Source: CAYUNI01 sp964446245 (GTDB taxonomy: Bacteria; Patescibacteriota; Minisyncoccia; Phycocordibacterales; XYD1-FULL-46-19). From it: 36,182 bases of DNA. The notes below the pieces were generated by a model, which saw only the letters and a program-made list of their open reading frames with translations, was not told the origin of the DNA and did not search any database. Positions 14,266-21,639 of the stretch are shown one piece after another. A program made the translations under genes and the position numbers. The DNA is taken from assembly GCA_964446245.1 (NCBI GenBank), contig CAYUNI010000006.1, forward strand, positions 1-36,182. The letters run 5' to 3'. Numbering within the stretch: position 1 is the first letter of the stretch; every line of letters starts with the position of its first letter.

Positions 14266-15021
14266 ATGGAATTCAAAAAAATGGTGGAACAGCCTAGAGA
14301 AGTATTGGAAACCAAAGGCGCGATAAAGCTCCATGATTCCTTAGAAGAGAATCGGGCTAAAATTTTAGAAGATGAGCCTTTGAGTGTAATGATTAATATT
14401 TCTGATTTACCTAAAATTTGGCAAGAGCATATTGCCAAGAGAAAGGCTGAAGGAAAATTGCCAGCGGAACAAAATTCTTTTGATAAATTTGAGATTTTAC
14501 GAGCCGCTTCTTCGGAGCAAAGTTTTACTTCTTCTGAAATTATAGATAAAATTTTTGATCGAGTCGCTAAAGAAAAAATTGATCTTAAAGATTTACCTAA
14601 AGAATGGCAGGACTTTTTGAGAAAAGATCCAGGGTTTGGAAATGCTTTTGATAATGTGACAGTTGAATATTTGCTTAGCCGGGGAGCTAGAGCGGAAGAT
14701 ATAGCCAAAGTAAGAGAGAGGATTGCACAGAAAAAAAGAGGACAAGAAAAAGTTGACACGCAAATAGAGGGTGATGAAGTGAGAAAAGCCTTGGCCGAAG
14801 CCTATGAGCTTTCTTCTCAGCCAATTTTAACCTCTGAAGATATTAGAGCTATAGATTATCCTACTTTTGTACCTAATACATCTTCTGCCAAAGAAATTGT
14901 TTCTTTAGTGAAAGAAATAAATTCTTTAAAGGAACCAAAAAAGACTTTTCCTGAAGGAAATGGGAATAGGGGTTTTTGGGGTCGGTCTTTAGATCGAGTT
15001 AAAAGTTGGTTTAGCCGATAA
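14266..15021 (+). CDS. Hypothetical cytoplasmic protein
   Basis: I do not recognise this 251-residue protein. It is hydrophilic and largely helical by composition, with no signal peptide or membrane segment. Two stretches echo each other: ISDLPKIWQEHI at about 43-54 and LKDLPKEWQDFL at about 105-116, which hints at an internal duplication. The C-terminus ends in a basic-aromatic tail (GFWGRSLDRVKSWFSR) that could form an amphipathic helix. It starts four bases after the PspC gene, so a joint role at the membrane is possible but is only an inference. Its stop codon directly abuts the convergent miaA stop. Confidence 0.75.
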   Translation: MEFKKMVEQPREVLETKGAIKLHDSLEENRAKILEDEPLSVMINISDLPKIWQEHIAKRKAEGKLPAEQNSFDKFEILRAASSEQSFTSSEIIDKIFDRVAKEKIDLKDLPKEWQDFLRKDPGFGNAFDNVTVEYLLSRGARAEDIAKVRERIAQKKRGQEKVDTQIEGDEVRKALAEAYELSSQPILTSEDIRAIDYPTFVPNTSSAKEIVSLVKEINSLKEPKKTFPEGNGNRGFWGRSLDRVKSWFSR

Positions 15022-15927
15022 TTAAATCCAGTCGGTAATAATCTGAAAGGCTTTTAGGGGACTATCTAGCCAGATAATTTTTTTATTGCGTTTAAACCAA
15101 GTCATTTGGCGCTTGGCGTATTGGTTTATTGCAATTTCTAGCTGGGCGAGGGCTTCAGTTTTGTTTAATTTGTTTTGTAGATAGAGAGCGAGAAAGCGGT
15201 ATTCGAGACCGAAGGCTTCTAGTTTTTTCCAAGAAAGACCTTTTTCGTGCAATTTTTTTACTTCCGAGATCATTCCTTGGCGAAGACGTCGAAGTAGGCG
15301 AAGATGTATTTTTTTTACTAAAGTTTCTGAATCTGGTTTGATGCCAAGCCAGAGGCAATCATAGGGAGAAGTTTCTTTTTTTAATTTTGGTACTTGGCCG
15401 AGGGCGCTCGCGATTTCGATAGCGCGGATAAGACGGATTGGGTTATTCCGATCGATTGTTTTTGCTCGGACAGGGTCGAGAGCGGATAATTTTTGAAAAA
15501 GGGCAGAAGGGGATAATTTTTTTAATTCTTGGCGGAGTTTTTTATTGGGAGGAATATTGGGGAGAGTTTGGTTAAAAATTAGGGCATCGATATAGAAGCC
15601 TGTCCCGCCACAAATAATCGGTAGATGGCCACGAGAATTTATCTCCTCAATTTTTTTCTGGGCTAGTTTTTGGAATTGAGCGACCGAAAAATTTTTTTGG
15701 GGGTCGGCAACATCGAGTAGGTGGTGGGGGATATTTTTCATTTCGTGTTTGGTAATTTTACCACTACCAATATTGAACCCGCGATAGACTTGGCGAGAAT
15801 CGGCGGAAATTATCTCGCCATTAAACTTCCGAGCGATTTCAACAGCAAAGTCGCTTTTGCCGGAAGCGGTTGGTCCGACTATAGTGAGAACTTTGATTTT
15901 AGGTTGTAATTTGGATATTTTTTCCAT
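15022..15927 (-). CDS. miaA: tRNA dimethylallyltransferase MiaA
   Basis: Adds a dimethylallyl group to A37 of tRNAs that read UNN codons. P-loop GPTASGKS (residues 18-25), ADSRQVYRGFNIGSGK, HHLLDVADP and GGTGFYIDAL are the family motifs; the C-terminal RQMTWFKRN segment is present. The 301-residue length is normal. Its likely substrates include the tRNA-Phe, tRNA-Ser, tRNA-Leu and tRNA-Trp genes of this window. A TAGAAT box lies six bases before the ATG. Confidence 0.97.
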   Translation of the reverse strand: MEKISKLQPKIKVLTIVGPTASGKSDFAVEIARKFNGEIISADSRQVYRGFNIGSGKITKHEMKNIPHHLLDVADPQKNFSVAQFQKLAQKKIEEINSRGHLPIICGGTGFYIDALIFNQTLPNIPPNKKLRQELKKLSPSALFQKLSALDPVRAKTIDRNNPIRLIRAIEIASALGQVPKLKKETSPYDCLWLGIKPDSETLVKKIHLRLLRRLRQGMISEVKKLHEKGLSWKKLEAFGLEYRFLALYLQNKLNKTEALAQLEIAINQYAKRQMTWFKRNKKIIWLDSPLKAFQIITDWI

Positions 15928-16044
15928 CTTTGTATTCTATGCATTTGTATAATAAGTGAGTTTGAGTAATAATACAAACTGAAATTATAACAAATTATCT
16001 TGAATTATAAATTACTATGATTAAATAAGAGAGAAGGAAAAATT

Positions 16045-17241
16045 ATGAAAGAAAATTTTCTTGAAGGTTTATCAGCGGAAGAGAAAAAAAGAATTGCTTA
16101 TATTGAAGGCAGACTTGATCTGTTTGAAACAAAAGTTTTACGGGTTCAGCAAAGAGAAGGATCAAAAGAAGGAAAAAGTCTCCTCGTTTCCACTCGCGAC
16201 CCTGGTAGTGGTAATGCCCTGTTGCCAGTTTTAAAAGAATTTGTGTTAAACGATCAATTACAGATAACTGTGATAACTGACGGACGAGCTGAGGAAATAA
16301 TCAAAAATAATTTTCAAACTGAAGACATTACTCCCATTGGTGCTGTTTTGGGAACAGACAGTGTTATTAGAACTCCTGATGTTATTTTAATAGATCGTTC
16401 CAGTGAAATGGGTATTGAGATGTATGTTACAGCAACCTTTCCTGAAGTACCAAAGATCTTAGTTGAAGATTATTATGCCAATACGATTCCCTTTTTAACT
16501 GAATTGAAAAGACGGGATTCGGTTTTTCCGGTAAAAATTTGTGTAATGGACGCTGTTGCTAAGGCAATTATTGTTGACAAATTTCCTGAACTAGAAGAGG
16601 TGATTGAAATAACTGGTCAACCTGCTTTTGATCGTTTTGCTAAAGAAGACATATCGAGAATTACCACTGAAGTAAAAAGGAAATTAGGTCTACAGCCAAC
16701 GGATAAACTCGTGTCTTTTATGGCTACGGATGAGCCTCAAAATATTGGATTGATGATTAAGGCACTAAAAGAAGTAAAGAGCGATTTTTATTTTGTTTTT
16801 CGCCGTCATCCCAGAGATAATGTCAGTTATGAAATATATAAAAAGGCATTGGTTGAAGCGGGGATCAGGGTCATTGATACCAATGATTTTTCTACTGATG
16901 AAATCGGAGCAGCTTCAGATATTGTTTTAACTACTTGGTCTACGGAGGGTCTTCATGGAATCTATCGTCGCAAACCAACTATTCATATCACAGATAAAGA
17001 TTTTTCATTACCAGAGGGAGCGATAAATTTTCCTTTACCGCCAGTGAAATTGGGGGCAAGTATTGGTGTTAATCAGATCGATGACATTGCCCAAATTTTG
17101 CCTCAATTGTTAGATCCGAATAGCCTTTTGAACAAGGATCTCAGCGAAAAAATGAAAGAGCAATATCCGGCTGATGGTAAAAACGCAGAAAGGGTGGCGA
17201 TTATTATCAGACAATATTTAAAAGATAACTTTAATAACTAA
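16045..17241 (+). CDS. GT-B-fold protein, possibly a glycosyltransferase
   Basis: A 398-residue soluble protein that I assign only to the GT-B superfamily. The second half has the usual layout: EITGQPAFDRF near residue 190, a strand starting KLVSFMATDEPQN, then FVFRRHPRDN and ASDIVLTTWSTEGLHGIYRRKPTIHI, which matches the donor-binding region of CDP-glycerol transferase-, LpxB- and epimerase-like proteins. The N-terminal half contains RDPGSGNALLPVL, an acceptor-domain-like Rossmann start. Acceptor and donor are unknown. It has a clear Shine-Dalgarno site (AGAAGG seven bases before ATG) and stands alone, ending at a GC-rich hairpin. Confidence 0.7.
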   Translation: MKENFLEGLSAEEKKRIAYIEGRLDLFETKVLRVQQREGSKEGKSLLVSTRDPGSGNALLPVLKEFVLNDQLQITVITDGRAEEIIKNNFQTEDITPIGAVLGTDSVIRTPDVILIDRSSEMGIEMYVTATFPEVPKILVEDYYANTIPFLTELKRRDSVFPVKICVMDAVAKAIIVDKFPELEEVIEITGQPAFDRFAKEDISRITTEVKRKLGLQPTDKLVSFMATDEPQNIGLMIKALKEVKSDFYFVFRRHPRDNVSYEIYKKALVEAGIRVIDTNDFSTDEIGAASDIVLTTWSTEGLHGIYRRKPTIHITDKDFSLPEGAINFPLPPVKLGASIGVNQIDDIAQILPQLLDPNSLLNKDLSEKMKEQYPADGKNAERVAIIIRQYLKDNFNN

Positions 17242-17273
17242 GTTTAGGTTTTTGGTGGTAGCAAAATCAAATC

Positions 17274-17299
17274 CCCCCCGAGCGCAAGCGCTCGGGGGG
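17274..17299. terminator. GC-rich hairpin between convergent genes
   Basis: Arms 17274-17285 and 17288-17299 (12 bp, perfect) with two bases between. It separates the GT-B-like gene from the convergent small gene. Confidence 0.75.
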
Positions 17300-17314
17300 A
17301 ATGGTTTCTGGATC

Positions 17315-17614
17315 TTACGCGACAAGAAGTTTCTTGACTAATTCTTGACGCGAAGTCACCACTCGAAAAGTCTGGCAGTGAAAGCCCTCCTCGACTCTCA
17401 CAAGAAGGATTCGACCATTGTGAGGGGTGATATCCAATTTCTTTTCGACAGGGATTTCGGTTTCAAGGCGATAGCCCTTGAAGACTTCAACTCCCTCAAT
17501 CACCCCTTTTTTGATGAGTTCGATGAACCGTCTCAAGATAAATCGAAATTCTTTGAGAATCGTTTTCCCATAGATTTTCTTCGTTCGTTCCGCCCTTCTT
17601 TTTTGTTTCCTCAT
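17315..17614 (-). CDS. Hypothetical small basic protein
   Basis: A 99-residue protein I do not recognise. The first half is very basic (KQKRRAERTKKIYGK, then FRFILRRFIELIKKG); the second half looks like short strands (GRILLVRVEEGFHCQTFRVV). A good Shine-Dalgarno site (GGGAGGG seven bases before the ATG) and a terminator hairpin just after the stop support it as a real gene. There is no membrane segment. The basic N-terminus might bind nucleic acid, which is only a guess. The opposite-strand frame over the same bases lacks such signals. Confidence 0.65.
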   Translation of the reverse strand: MRKQKRRAERTKKIYGKTILKEFRFILRRFIELIKKGVIEGVEVFKGYRLETEIPVEKKLDITPHNGRILLVRVEEGFHCQTFRVVTSRQELVKKLLVA

Positions 17615-17689
17615 TGGCGATGCCCTCCCGCCGGTTGGAGCTAAAGATCAAAAACAATACTTTTTTATAGTAATTCAAAAAGATAAAAA

Positions 17690-18014
17690 AGCAAATGTGG
17701 CTCCTACCCGGGCTCGCGTGTCTCGCTCACTCGACATCGCTCCGCCTTTCAAGTCCCACACAAAATCCGCCAGCTGGCGGAAAGCAGTTGGCTTTTTTCT
17801 CTGCCACTTTTTCACTTCGTTACAAAGTGCCAGAGGTGGGACTTGGTCACAAATCACTAAACTTTTTGTTTCTTTGCCTTTTTGGTGACTCACAAAAATC
17901 TAAGTGTTTGCGACCCCGCCTCACCTACCTCGTTTCTCTCGGCATGGTTGCGGCTTTCAAGTCCCACACGCAGAAAAAGCAGTTTTTCTGTTCTCTGTCT
18001 ACTGCGCTTCGCTT
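17690..18014. repeat. Non-coding element (copy B) with partial tRNA-Leu copies
   Basis: No convincing gene. The 16-mer CTTTCAAGTCCCACAC occurs at 17746-17761 and 17954-17969, and each is followed by GTGCCAGAGGTGGGACTTG (17827-17845, and 18015-18033 inside tRNA-Leu), which is the 3' end of that tRNA. Each pair forms an inverted repeat around its own inner hairpin (TCCGCCAGCTGGCGGA at 17765-17780; CAGAAAAA/TTTTTCTG at about 17971-17990). It shares three sequence blocks with element A at 6816-6931. Confidence 0.7.
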
Positions 18015-18015
18015 G

Positions 18016-18097
18016 TGCCAGAGGTGGGACTTGAACCCACAAACCTTGCGGCACACGATTTTGAGTCGTGCATGTTTACCAATTTCATCACTCTGGC
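18016..18097 (-). tRNA. tRNA-Leu (CAA)
   Basis: A class II tRNA on the minus strand: acceptor GCCAGAG/CTCTGGC, anticodon loop CTCAAAA (CAA), long variable arm (TGCCGCAAGGT) and T arm GTGGG/CCCAC. Discriminator A is followed by CAA, so CCA is not encoded. Confidence 0.95.
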
Positions 18098-18190
18098 TTG
18101 ATTTATAAATATGTAATTATACCTTGCAAACTGGGGTTATTGTACTAAAATCGAGTTATAAAAGCAACAGGGATATGATACAATAATATT

Positions 18191-19165
18191 ATGTCAGAAA
18201 ATTACGATCACTCGATCTTCATGATCGAAGTCGATAAAATAAAACCAAATCCTTATCAGCCGCGCAAAGAATTTAACGAAGATCGCTTGCGTGATCTCGC
18301 AGATTCGATTCGCCAGTATGGTGTTCTTCAGCCCTTGGTCGTCACTAGAAAAGAAGTTGAACGAGAGGACGGGAGTCTTTTTTCGGAATATGAATTGATT
18401 GCCGGTGAGCGTCGTTTGCGCGCGTCGAAAATCGCCGGTATCACAATGGTCCCAGCGCTTATTCGGACAGGTGAACAATCAGATAAATTAAAATTGGAGA
18501 TGGCTATTATCGAGAATCTCCAACGCGAAGATCTTAATCCAGTTGATCGCGCTCAAGCTTTTATTCAATTAGCTCAAGAGTTTAATTTAAAACATAACGA
18601 AATTGCCAAACGAGTAGGAAAAAGTCGCGAGTATGTATCAAATACAATTCGTATTCTTGGGCTGCCTCAAGAGGTCCTCGATGCGGTCGTCGCGGGTAAG
18701 ATTACCGAAGGGCATACTCGACCGATATTGATGTTGGTCGATCGCCCAGAGGAACAAATGGCTTTATTTCGGGAGATTATTATAAAGCGATTGAATGTCC
18801 GAGAATCCGAAGCAATTGCTCGACGGATTGCTTATGAAAAAGTCCGTCGCAAGGAATCTTTTGTTGATCCGGATATTATCATGATGGAAGAAAAATTAAT
18901 GGAACGCTTGGGGACTCGAGTGAAAGTGGAAAAAAAGCCAAATCAAGATGGCGGGCGAGTGACGATTGATTTTGTTGATCCGGTTGATTTGCGACGAATT
19001 TTGGAATTGCTTGACCGTGAACGGCGAGCCGCCAATTTGACGGAAATTACCCCAGAAGAAAATGATGAAAAGCTAGGGATTGTTGCTGAAGAAGAGAAGA
19101 TTGATGCTACTGCTTTAGACGAAAAAGATGATGAATTATATTTTGTTAGGAATTTTTCTCTCTAA
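18191..19165 (+). CDS. parB: Chromosome-partitioning protein ParB
   Basis: A CTP-dependent clamp that loads at parS and helps segregate the chromosome. N-terminal IKPNPYQPRKEF, the CTP-binding GERRLRAS and ENLQREDLNPVDRA motifs, a helix-turn-helix region (NEIAKRVGKSREYVSNTIRIL, key residues A604-like to L) and a C-terminal dimerisation segment are present. The last 45 residues are acidic and extra. The 324-residue length is slightly long. parA is not in the window. A -10 TACAAT with TGA before it lies six bases upstream of the ATG, so the mRNA is probably leaderless. A 38-bp palindrome follows 20 bases after the stop. Confidence 0.95.
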   Translation: MSENYDHSIFMIEVDKIKPNPYQPRKEFNEDRLRDLADSIRQYGVLQPLVVTRKEVEREDGSLFSEYELIAGERRLRASKIAGITMVPALIRTGEQSDKLKLEMAIIENLQREDLNPVDRAQAFIQLAQEFNLKHNEIAKRVGKSREYVSNTIRILGLPQEVLDAVVAGKITEGHTRPILMLVDRPEEQMALFREIIIKRLNVRESEAIARRIAYEKVRRKESFVDPDIIMMEEKLMERLGTRVKVEKKPNQDGGRVTIDFVDPVDLRRILELLDRERRAANLTEITPEENDEKLGIVAEEEKIDATALDEKDDELYFVRNFSL

Positions 19166-19185
19166 ATTTTAAATTTGCTTAATCG

Positions 19186-19223
19186 ATGTAGACAAATTTC
19201 GCGATCGCGAAATTTGTCTACAT
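19186..19223. repeat. Perfect 38-bp palindrome after parB
   Basis: Arms 19186-19204 and 19205-19223 are perfect reverse complements with no spacer; the centre is GCGATCGC. It could be the parB terminator or a protein-binding site. The -35 box of the RNA at 19249 lies inside its right arm. Confidence 0.85.
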
Positions 19224-19242
19224 TTAGTATTCATGTTATGTT
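19214..19242 (+). promoter_or_regulatory. Promoter of the 19249-19378 RNA
   Basis: -35 TTGTCT, 17-base spacer, -10 TATGTT preceded by TGT (extended -10). Start would be near 19249. The -35 box overlaps the 38-bp palindrome, so a protein bound there would block it. Confidence 0.7.
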
Positions 19243-19248
19243 CAAAGG

Positions 19249-19378
19249 GTGTAGGCCCGAGGCAATCTGGAGAACAAGGCAAGACCAAAAGGTCCAGAGT
19301 GAGGAAAAGATACTAATTCTCACGTTCTGGACGTAACCAACGGTCTTTAATGCCTCTCCCGACCCTCGGGCTTTTTTT
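19249..19378 (+). ncRNA. Candidate small RNA, about 130 nt, unrecognised
   Basis: It has a promoter, a foldable body and an intrinsic terminator. GAGGCA (about 19258-19263) pairs with TGCCTC near 19350-19355; AAGACC with GGTCTT; GTCCAG and GTGAG with CTCAC and CTGGAC near the tip, giving one elongated hairpin with internal loops. At the end CCCGA/TCGGG is followed by seven T residues; the 5' GCCCGAG can instead pair with CTCGGGC, so two folds compete. The last bases overlap the 3' end of the convergent Rel gene. The shape recalls a small SRP RNA, but the conserved SRP loop is not found. Confidence 0.65.
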
Positions 19379-20810
19379 GATTTGGCTTTTGGAGATAATT
19401 ACGAATATGTTTGCGGGCGTTATTGGTTCGCGCGAATTCAAGCCATTTACTAGTTGGTTTGTTGGTTTTTTTAACCTCAATCTCTACCATCTGGCCGTTT
19501 TTGAGTGTTTGGTCGAGACTGGTAAATTTTTTGTCTACTCTGGCGGCGCTCGCGTGGTCGCCGATATTGGAGTGAATTGCATAGGCGAAATCAAGCGCAG
19601 TGGCGCCTGCTGGTAATTCTATTACATCGCCTTTGGGGGTGAAAACGAAAATTCGATTTTGAAAAAAATCAGTTTTTAAAATATGGAGGAATTCTTCGGA
19701 TTCATTGACGCTTTTTTGCCACTCGATTAATTCTTCGATCCACTCAAGATTTTTTGTGAGCTTGCCACCAGTCTTTGGCTTGCCAGTTTCGTCATAGGCG
19801 ATATGAGAAGCCACCCCAAATTCTGCTTCAAATTGCATTTGTTTGGTACGAATTTGGATTTCGACTACTTGACCATCGCCAGTGAAGATTGCCGTATGGA
19901 TACTTTGGTAGCCATTGGGTTTGGGATTGGCAATGTAGTCTTTTAATTTGCCGGGGACTGGTCGCCAGAGATTGTGAATCAGGCCAAGTACCTGATAACA
20001 TTCGGGGATTGTTTCAACGACTACTCTCAAAGCTGAGAGATCATAGATTTCATCAATATCCATATTCTTGCGTTTCAACTTCATATAAAGACTGTAGAGA
20101 TATTTGAGACGATAATCAATCGTGACATTTTTTATCCCAGATTTAGCTAATTCGGTGCTTAATTGCCGATAGATTTTTTCTAATTTTTTAACTGATTCTT
20201 TGCCTTTAGTTTTGCGGAGGGCGACTACTTTTTTGTATTCTTCGGGAAAGACATAAGGGAAGCTAGCATCTTCTAGGGCACCTTTAATTTTCCAAATCCC
20301 TAGACGGTTGGCGAGGGGGGCATAGATTTCTAAAGTTTCAAGGGCGATGCGTTTTTGTTTTTCTTGGGGAACATGTTCGAGGGTGCGAATATTGTGTAAA
20401 CGGTCGGCTAAACGAATCAAAATCACTCGAATATCTTCAGCCATGGCGACAAAAAATTTACGCAAACTTTCGACGTGGCGTTCGGCGCCTTGATATTTTA
20501 TCGTGCCAAGTTTGGTGACGCCGTCGACCAGAAAAGCGATCGCTGGACCAAATTCTTTTTCTAGTTCAGCGTGAGTGATTTTAGTATCTTCGAGAGTGTC
20601 GTGGAGGAGACCGGCGGCAATCGTTTGAGCGTCCGCCTGCATTTCGGCGAGATTGAGAGCAGTATTAAACGGGTGAATAATGTAGGGTTCACCAGAAAAA
20701 CGCTTTTGCCCTTGGTGAGCTTCTTCGGCAAAAGCGAACGCTTTAATGATAAGCTTTTTATCCTCAACACTTGGATTTTTCATTAAGGCGATTATTTCTT
20801 TGGCGTCCAT
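19347..20810 (-). CDS. rel: Bifunctional (p)ppGpp synthetase/hydrolase (Rel), short form
   Basis: Makes and degrades the stringent-response alarmone. The hydrolase domain is intact: HPFNTA, then LLHDTLED with the HD pair at 70-71 and ED at 74-75. The synthetase domain follows (YDLSALRVVV, IHNLWRPVPGKLKDYIANPKPNGYQSIHT, abbreviated here to its start and G-Y-Q-S-I-H-T end, then VEIQIRT). A TGS domain (IFVFTPKGDVIELPAGATALDFAY begins it) spans about 393-455. The protein ends at 487 residues, so the usual zinc-finger and ACT regulatory domains are missing. It is a standalone gene with a TAAGCT box six bases before the ATG. Confidence 0.95.
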   Translation of the reverse strand: MDAKEIIALMKNPSVEDKKLIIKAFAFAEEAHQGQKRFSGEPYIIHPFNTALNLAEMQADAQTIAAGLLHDTLEDTKITHAELEKEFGPAIAFLVDGVTKLGTIKYQGAERHVESLRKFFVAMAEDIRVILIRLADRLHNIRTLEHVPQEKQKRIALETLEIYAPLANRLGIWKIKGALEDASFPYVFPEEYKKVVALRKTKGKESVKKLEKIYRQLSTELAKSGIKNVTIDYRLKYLYSLYMKLKRKNMDIDEIYDLSALRVVVETIPECYQVLGLIHNLWRPVPGKLKDYIANPKPNGYQSIHTAIFTGDGQVVEIQIRTKQMQFEAEFGVASHIAYDETGKPKTGGKLTKNLEWIEELIEWQKSVNESEEFLHILKTDFFQNRIFVFTPKGDVIELPAGATALDFAYAIHSNIGDHASAARVDKKFTSLDQTLKNGQMVEIEVKKTNKPTSKWLEFARTNNARKHIRNYLQKPNQKKPEGRERH

Positions 20811-20867
20811 TGCTATAGCTTAAAGGTTAAAATGATTTTGGGCAAATTATAAAGAAGAGAAAAAGAA

Positions 20868-20898
20868 AATCGGGTAGTCGCTTGCGCGACTACCCGAT
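20868..20898 (-). terminator. Hairpin after the small membrane operon
   Basis: Stem 20869-20881 with 20886-20898 (13 bp) and a TTGC loop, followed on the minus strand by a T-rich run. It ends the two-gene unit above. Confidence 0.8.
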
Positions 20899-20910
20899 GG
20901 TAGATGTTGC

Positions 20911-21210
20911 CTATTGATCCTTTTCCTCCTCTTCTTCACTCAGCATCTTTTCAGCTAGAAGGATTGCGATGAATACTAGCAACCAAAATAGCAACGAAAC
21001 TGCTGCCCCGGGCCAATGGCCATGGAAAGCCGTAGTGGCACTAATCGCTACCGGCGCTAAGAACCACCATTTGCTACAGAAGGGAATTTCGAAGACATAA
21101 TACTGGAAGCGTGGCCACCTCCAGAAAAGATTTCCGAAATGGACAAGACATACGCCGGCAAAAAACCCGACGATGATTGTCCCAATAGCCCAAATGGTTT
21201 CCGTCATCAT
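20911..21210 (-). CDS. Small membrane protein, unknown
   Basis: A 99-residue protein I do not recognise, with hydrophobic segments at about 8-26, 48-62 and 68-88, and a highly acidic tail (SEEEEEKDQ). It contains FYVFEIPFCSKWWFLAPV-like aromatic-rich sequence in the middle. A strong Shine-Dalgarno site (AGGAGG) precedes a double ATG; the first is used here. It follows the 21221-21508 gene by 10 bases, so the two are a tiny operon, probably a membrane pair. Confidence 0.75.
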   Translation of the reverse strand: MMTETIWAIGTIIVGFFAGVCLVHFGNLFWRWPRFQYYVFEIPFCSKWWFLAPVAISATTAFHGHWPGAAVSLLFWLLVFIAILLAEKMLSEEEEEKDQ

Positions 21211-21220
21211 GGTACCCCTC

Positions 21221-21508
21221 CTATTGTTTCTTTAGTGGTATTTCCAAAAAAATTCCCGCTGGTAGAAAGAGGACCAACGAGATTCCTATAGAAAGAAGAC
21301 AGGCTATCAGACTAATGGGTCCGATAACCAAGAGCACAAAAGCTGGTGGGGAATAGAAATTCACTAAGGATTGATGATCGTGATGATGACCAAACCCTAG
21401 CAGATGGCGACGCCCTTTTTCAGCGGTCTTTTTAAGGGCGAATACCGACAGGTGCCGGATAGCAAAAAAACAGATTGCAAAAAAAACGACAACGATCAAT
21501 ATATCCAT
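21221..21508 (-). CDS. Small membrane protein, unknown
   Basis: A 95-residue protein with an N-terminal hydrophobic segment (MDILIVVVFFAICFFAI), a basic loop, a histidine-rich stretch (GFGHHHDHQS at about 37-46) and a long hydrophobic C-terminal half of about two segments. The histidines might bind a metal, which is a guess. I start at MDILIV because AAAGGAGG lies four bases before that ATG; the frame is open further up but without a ribosome site. First gene of the pair with 20911-21210. Confidence 0.75.
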   Translation of the reverse strand: MDILIVVVFFAICFFAIRHLSVFALKKTAEKGRRHLLGFGHHHDHQSLVNFYSPPAFVLLVIGPISLIACLLSIGISLVLFLPAGIFLEIPLKKQ

Positions 21509-21594
21509 CTCGCCTCCTTTAGGTTGAGAGAGTGAGGACCTTTCTATGGTTAAAATTAACAAACCAAAAAAGAAAAAACAAGCTTTTGTGGTTC

Positions 21595-21628
21595 CCACAT
21601 AGCACATAGGGCAGTCCTATGTGGGGAG
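21595..21628 (-). terminator. Hairpin after topA
   Basis: CCCACATAG (about 21596-21604) pairs with CTATGTGGG (about 21613-21622) just past the topA stop; the minus strand continues into a T-rich run. Confidence 0.65.
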
Positions 21629-21639
21629 GAGAGGTTTTC

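Noticed and set aside
17695..18108. Overlapping plus-strand frames near tRNA-Leu
   Set aside because: They run through the tRNA gene and the repeat copies, and have no ribosome site or protein-like composition.
19186..19223. Canonical parS site
   Set aside because: The centre is GCGATCGC rather than the usual parS core around CACGTG, so only a lineage-specific site remains possible.
19249..19378. SRP (4.5S) RNA
   Set aside because: The elongated hairpin is similar in size, but the conserved asymmetric loop with its GGAAGCAGC-type strand is missing.
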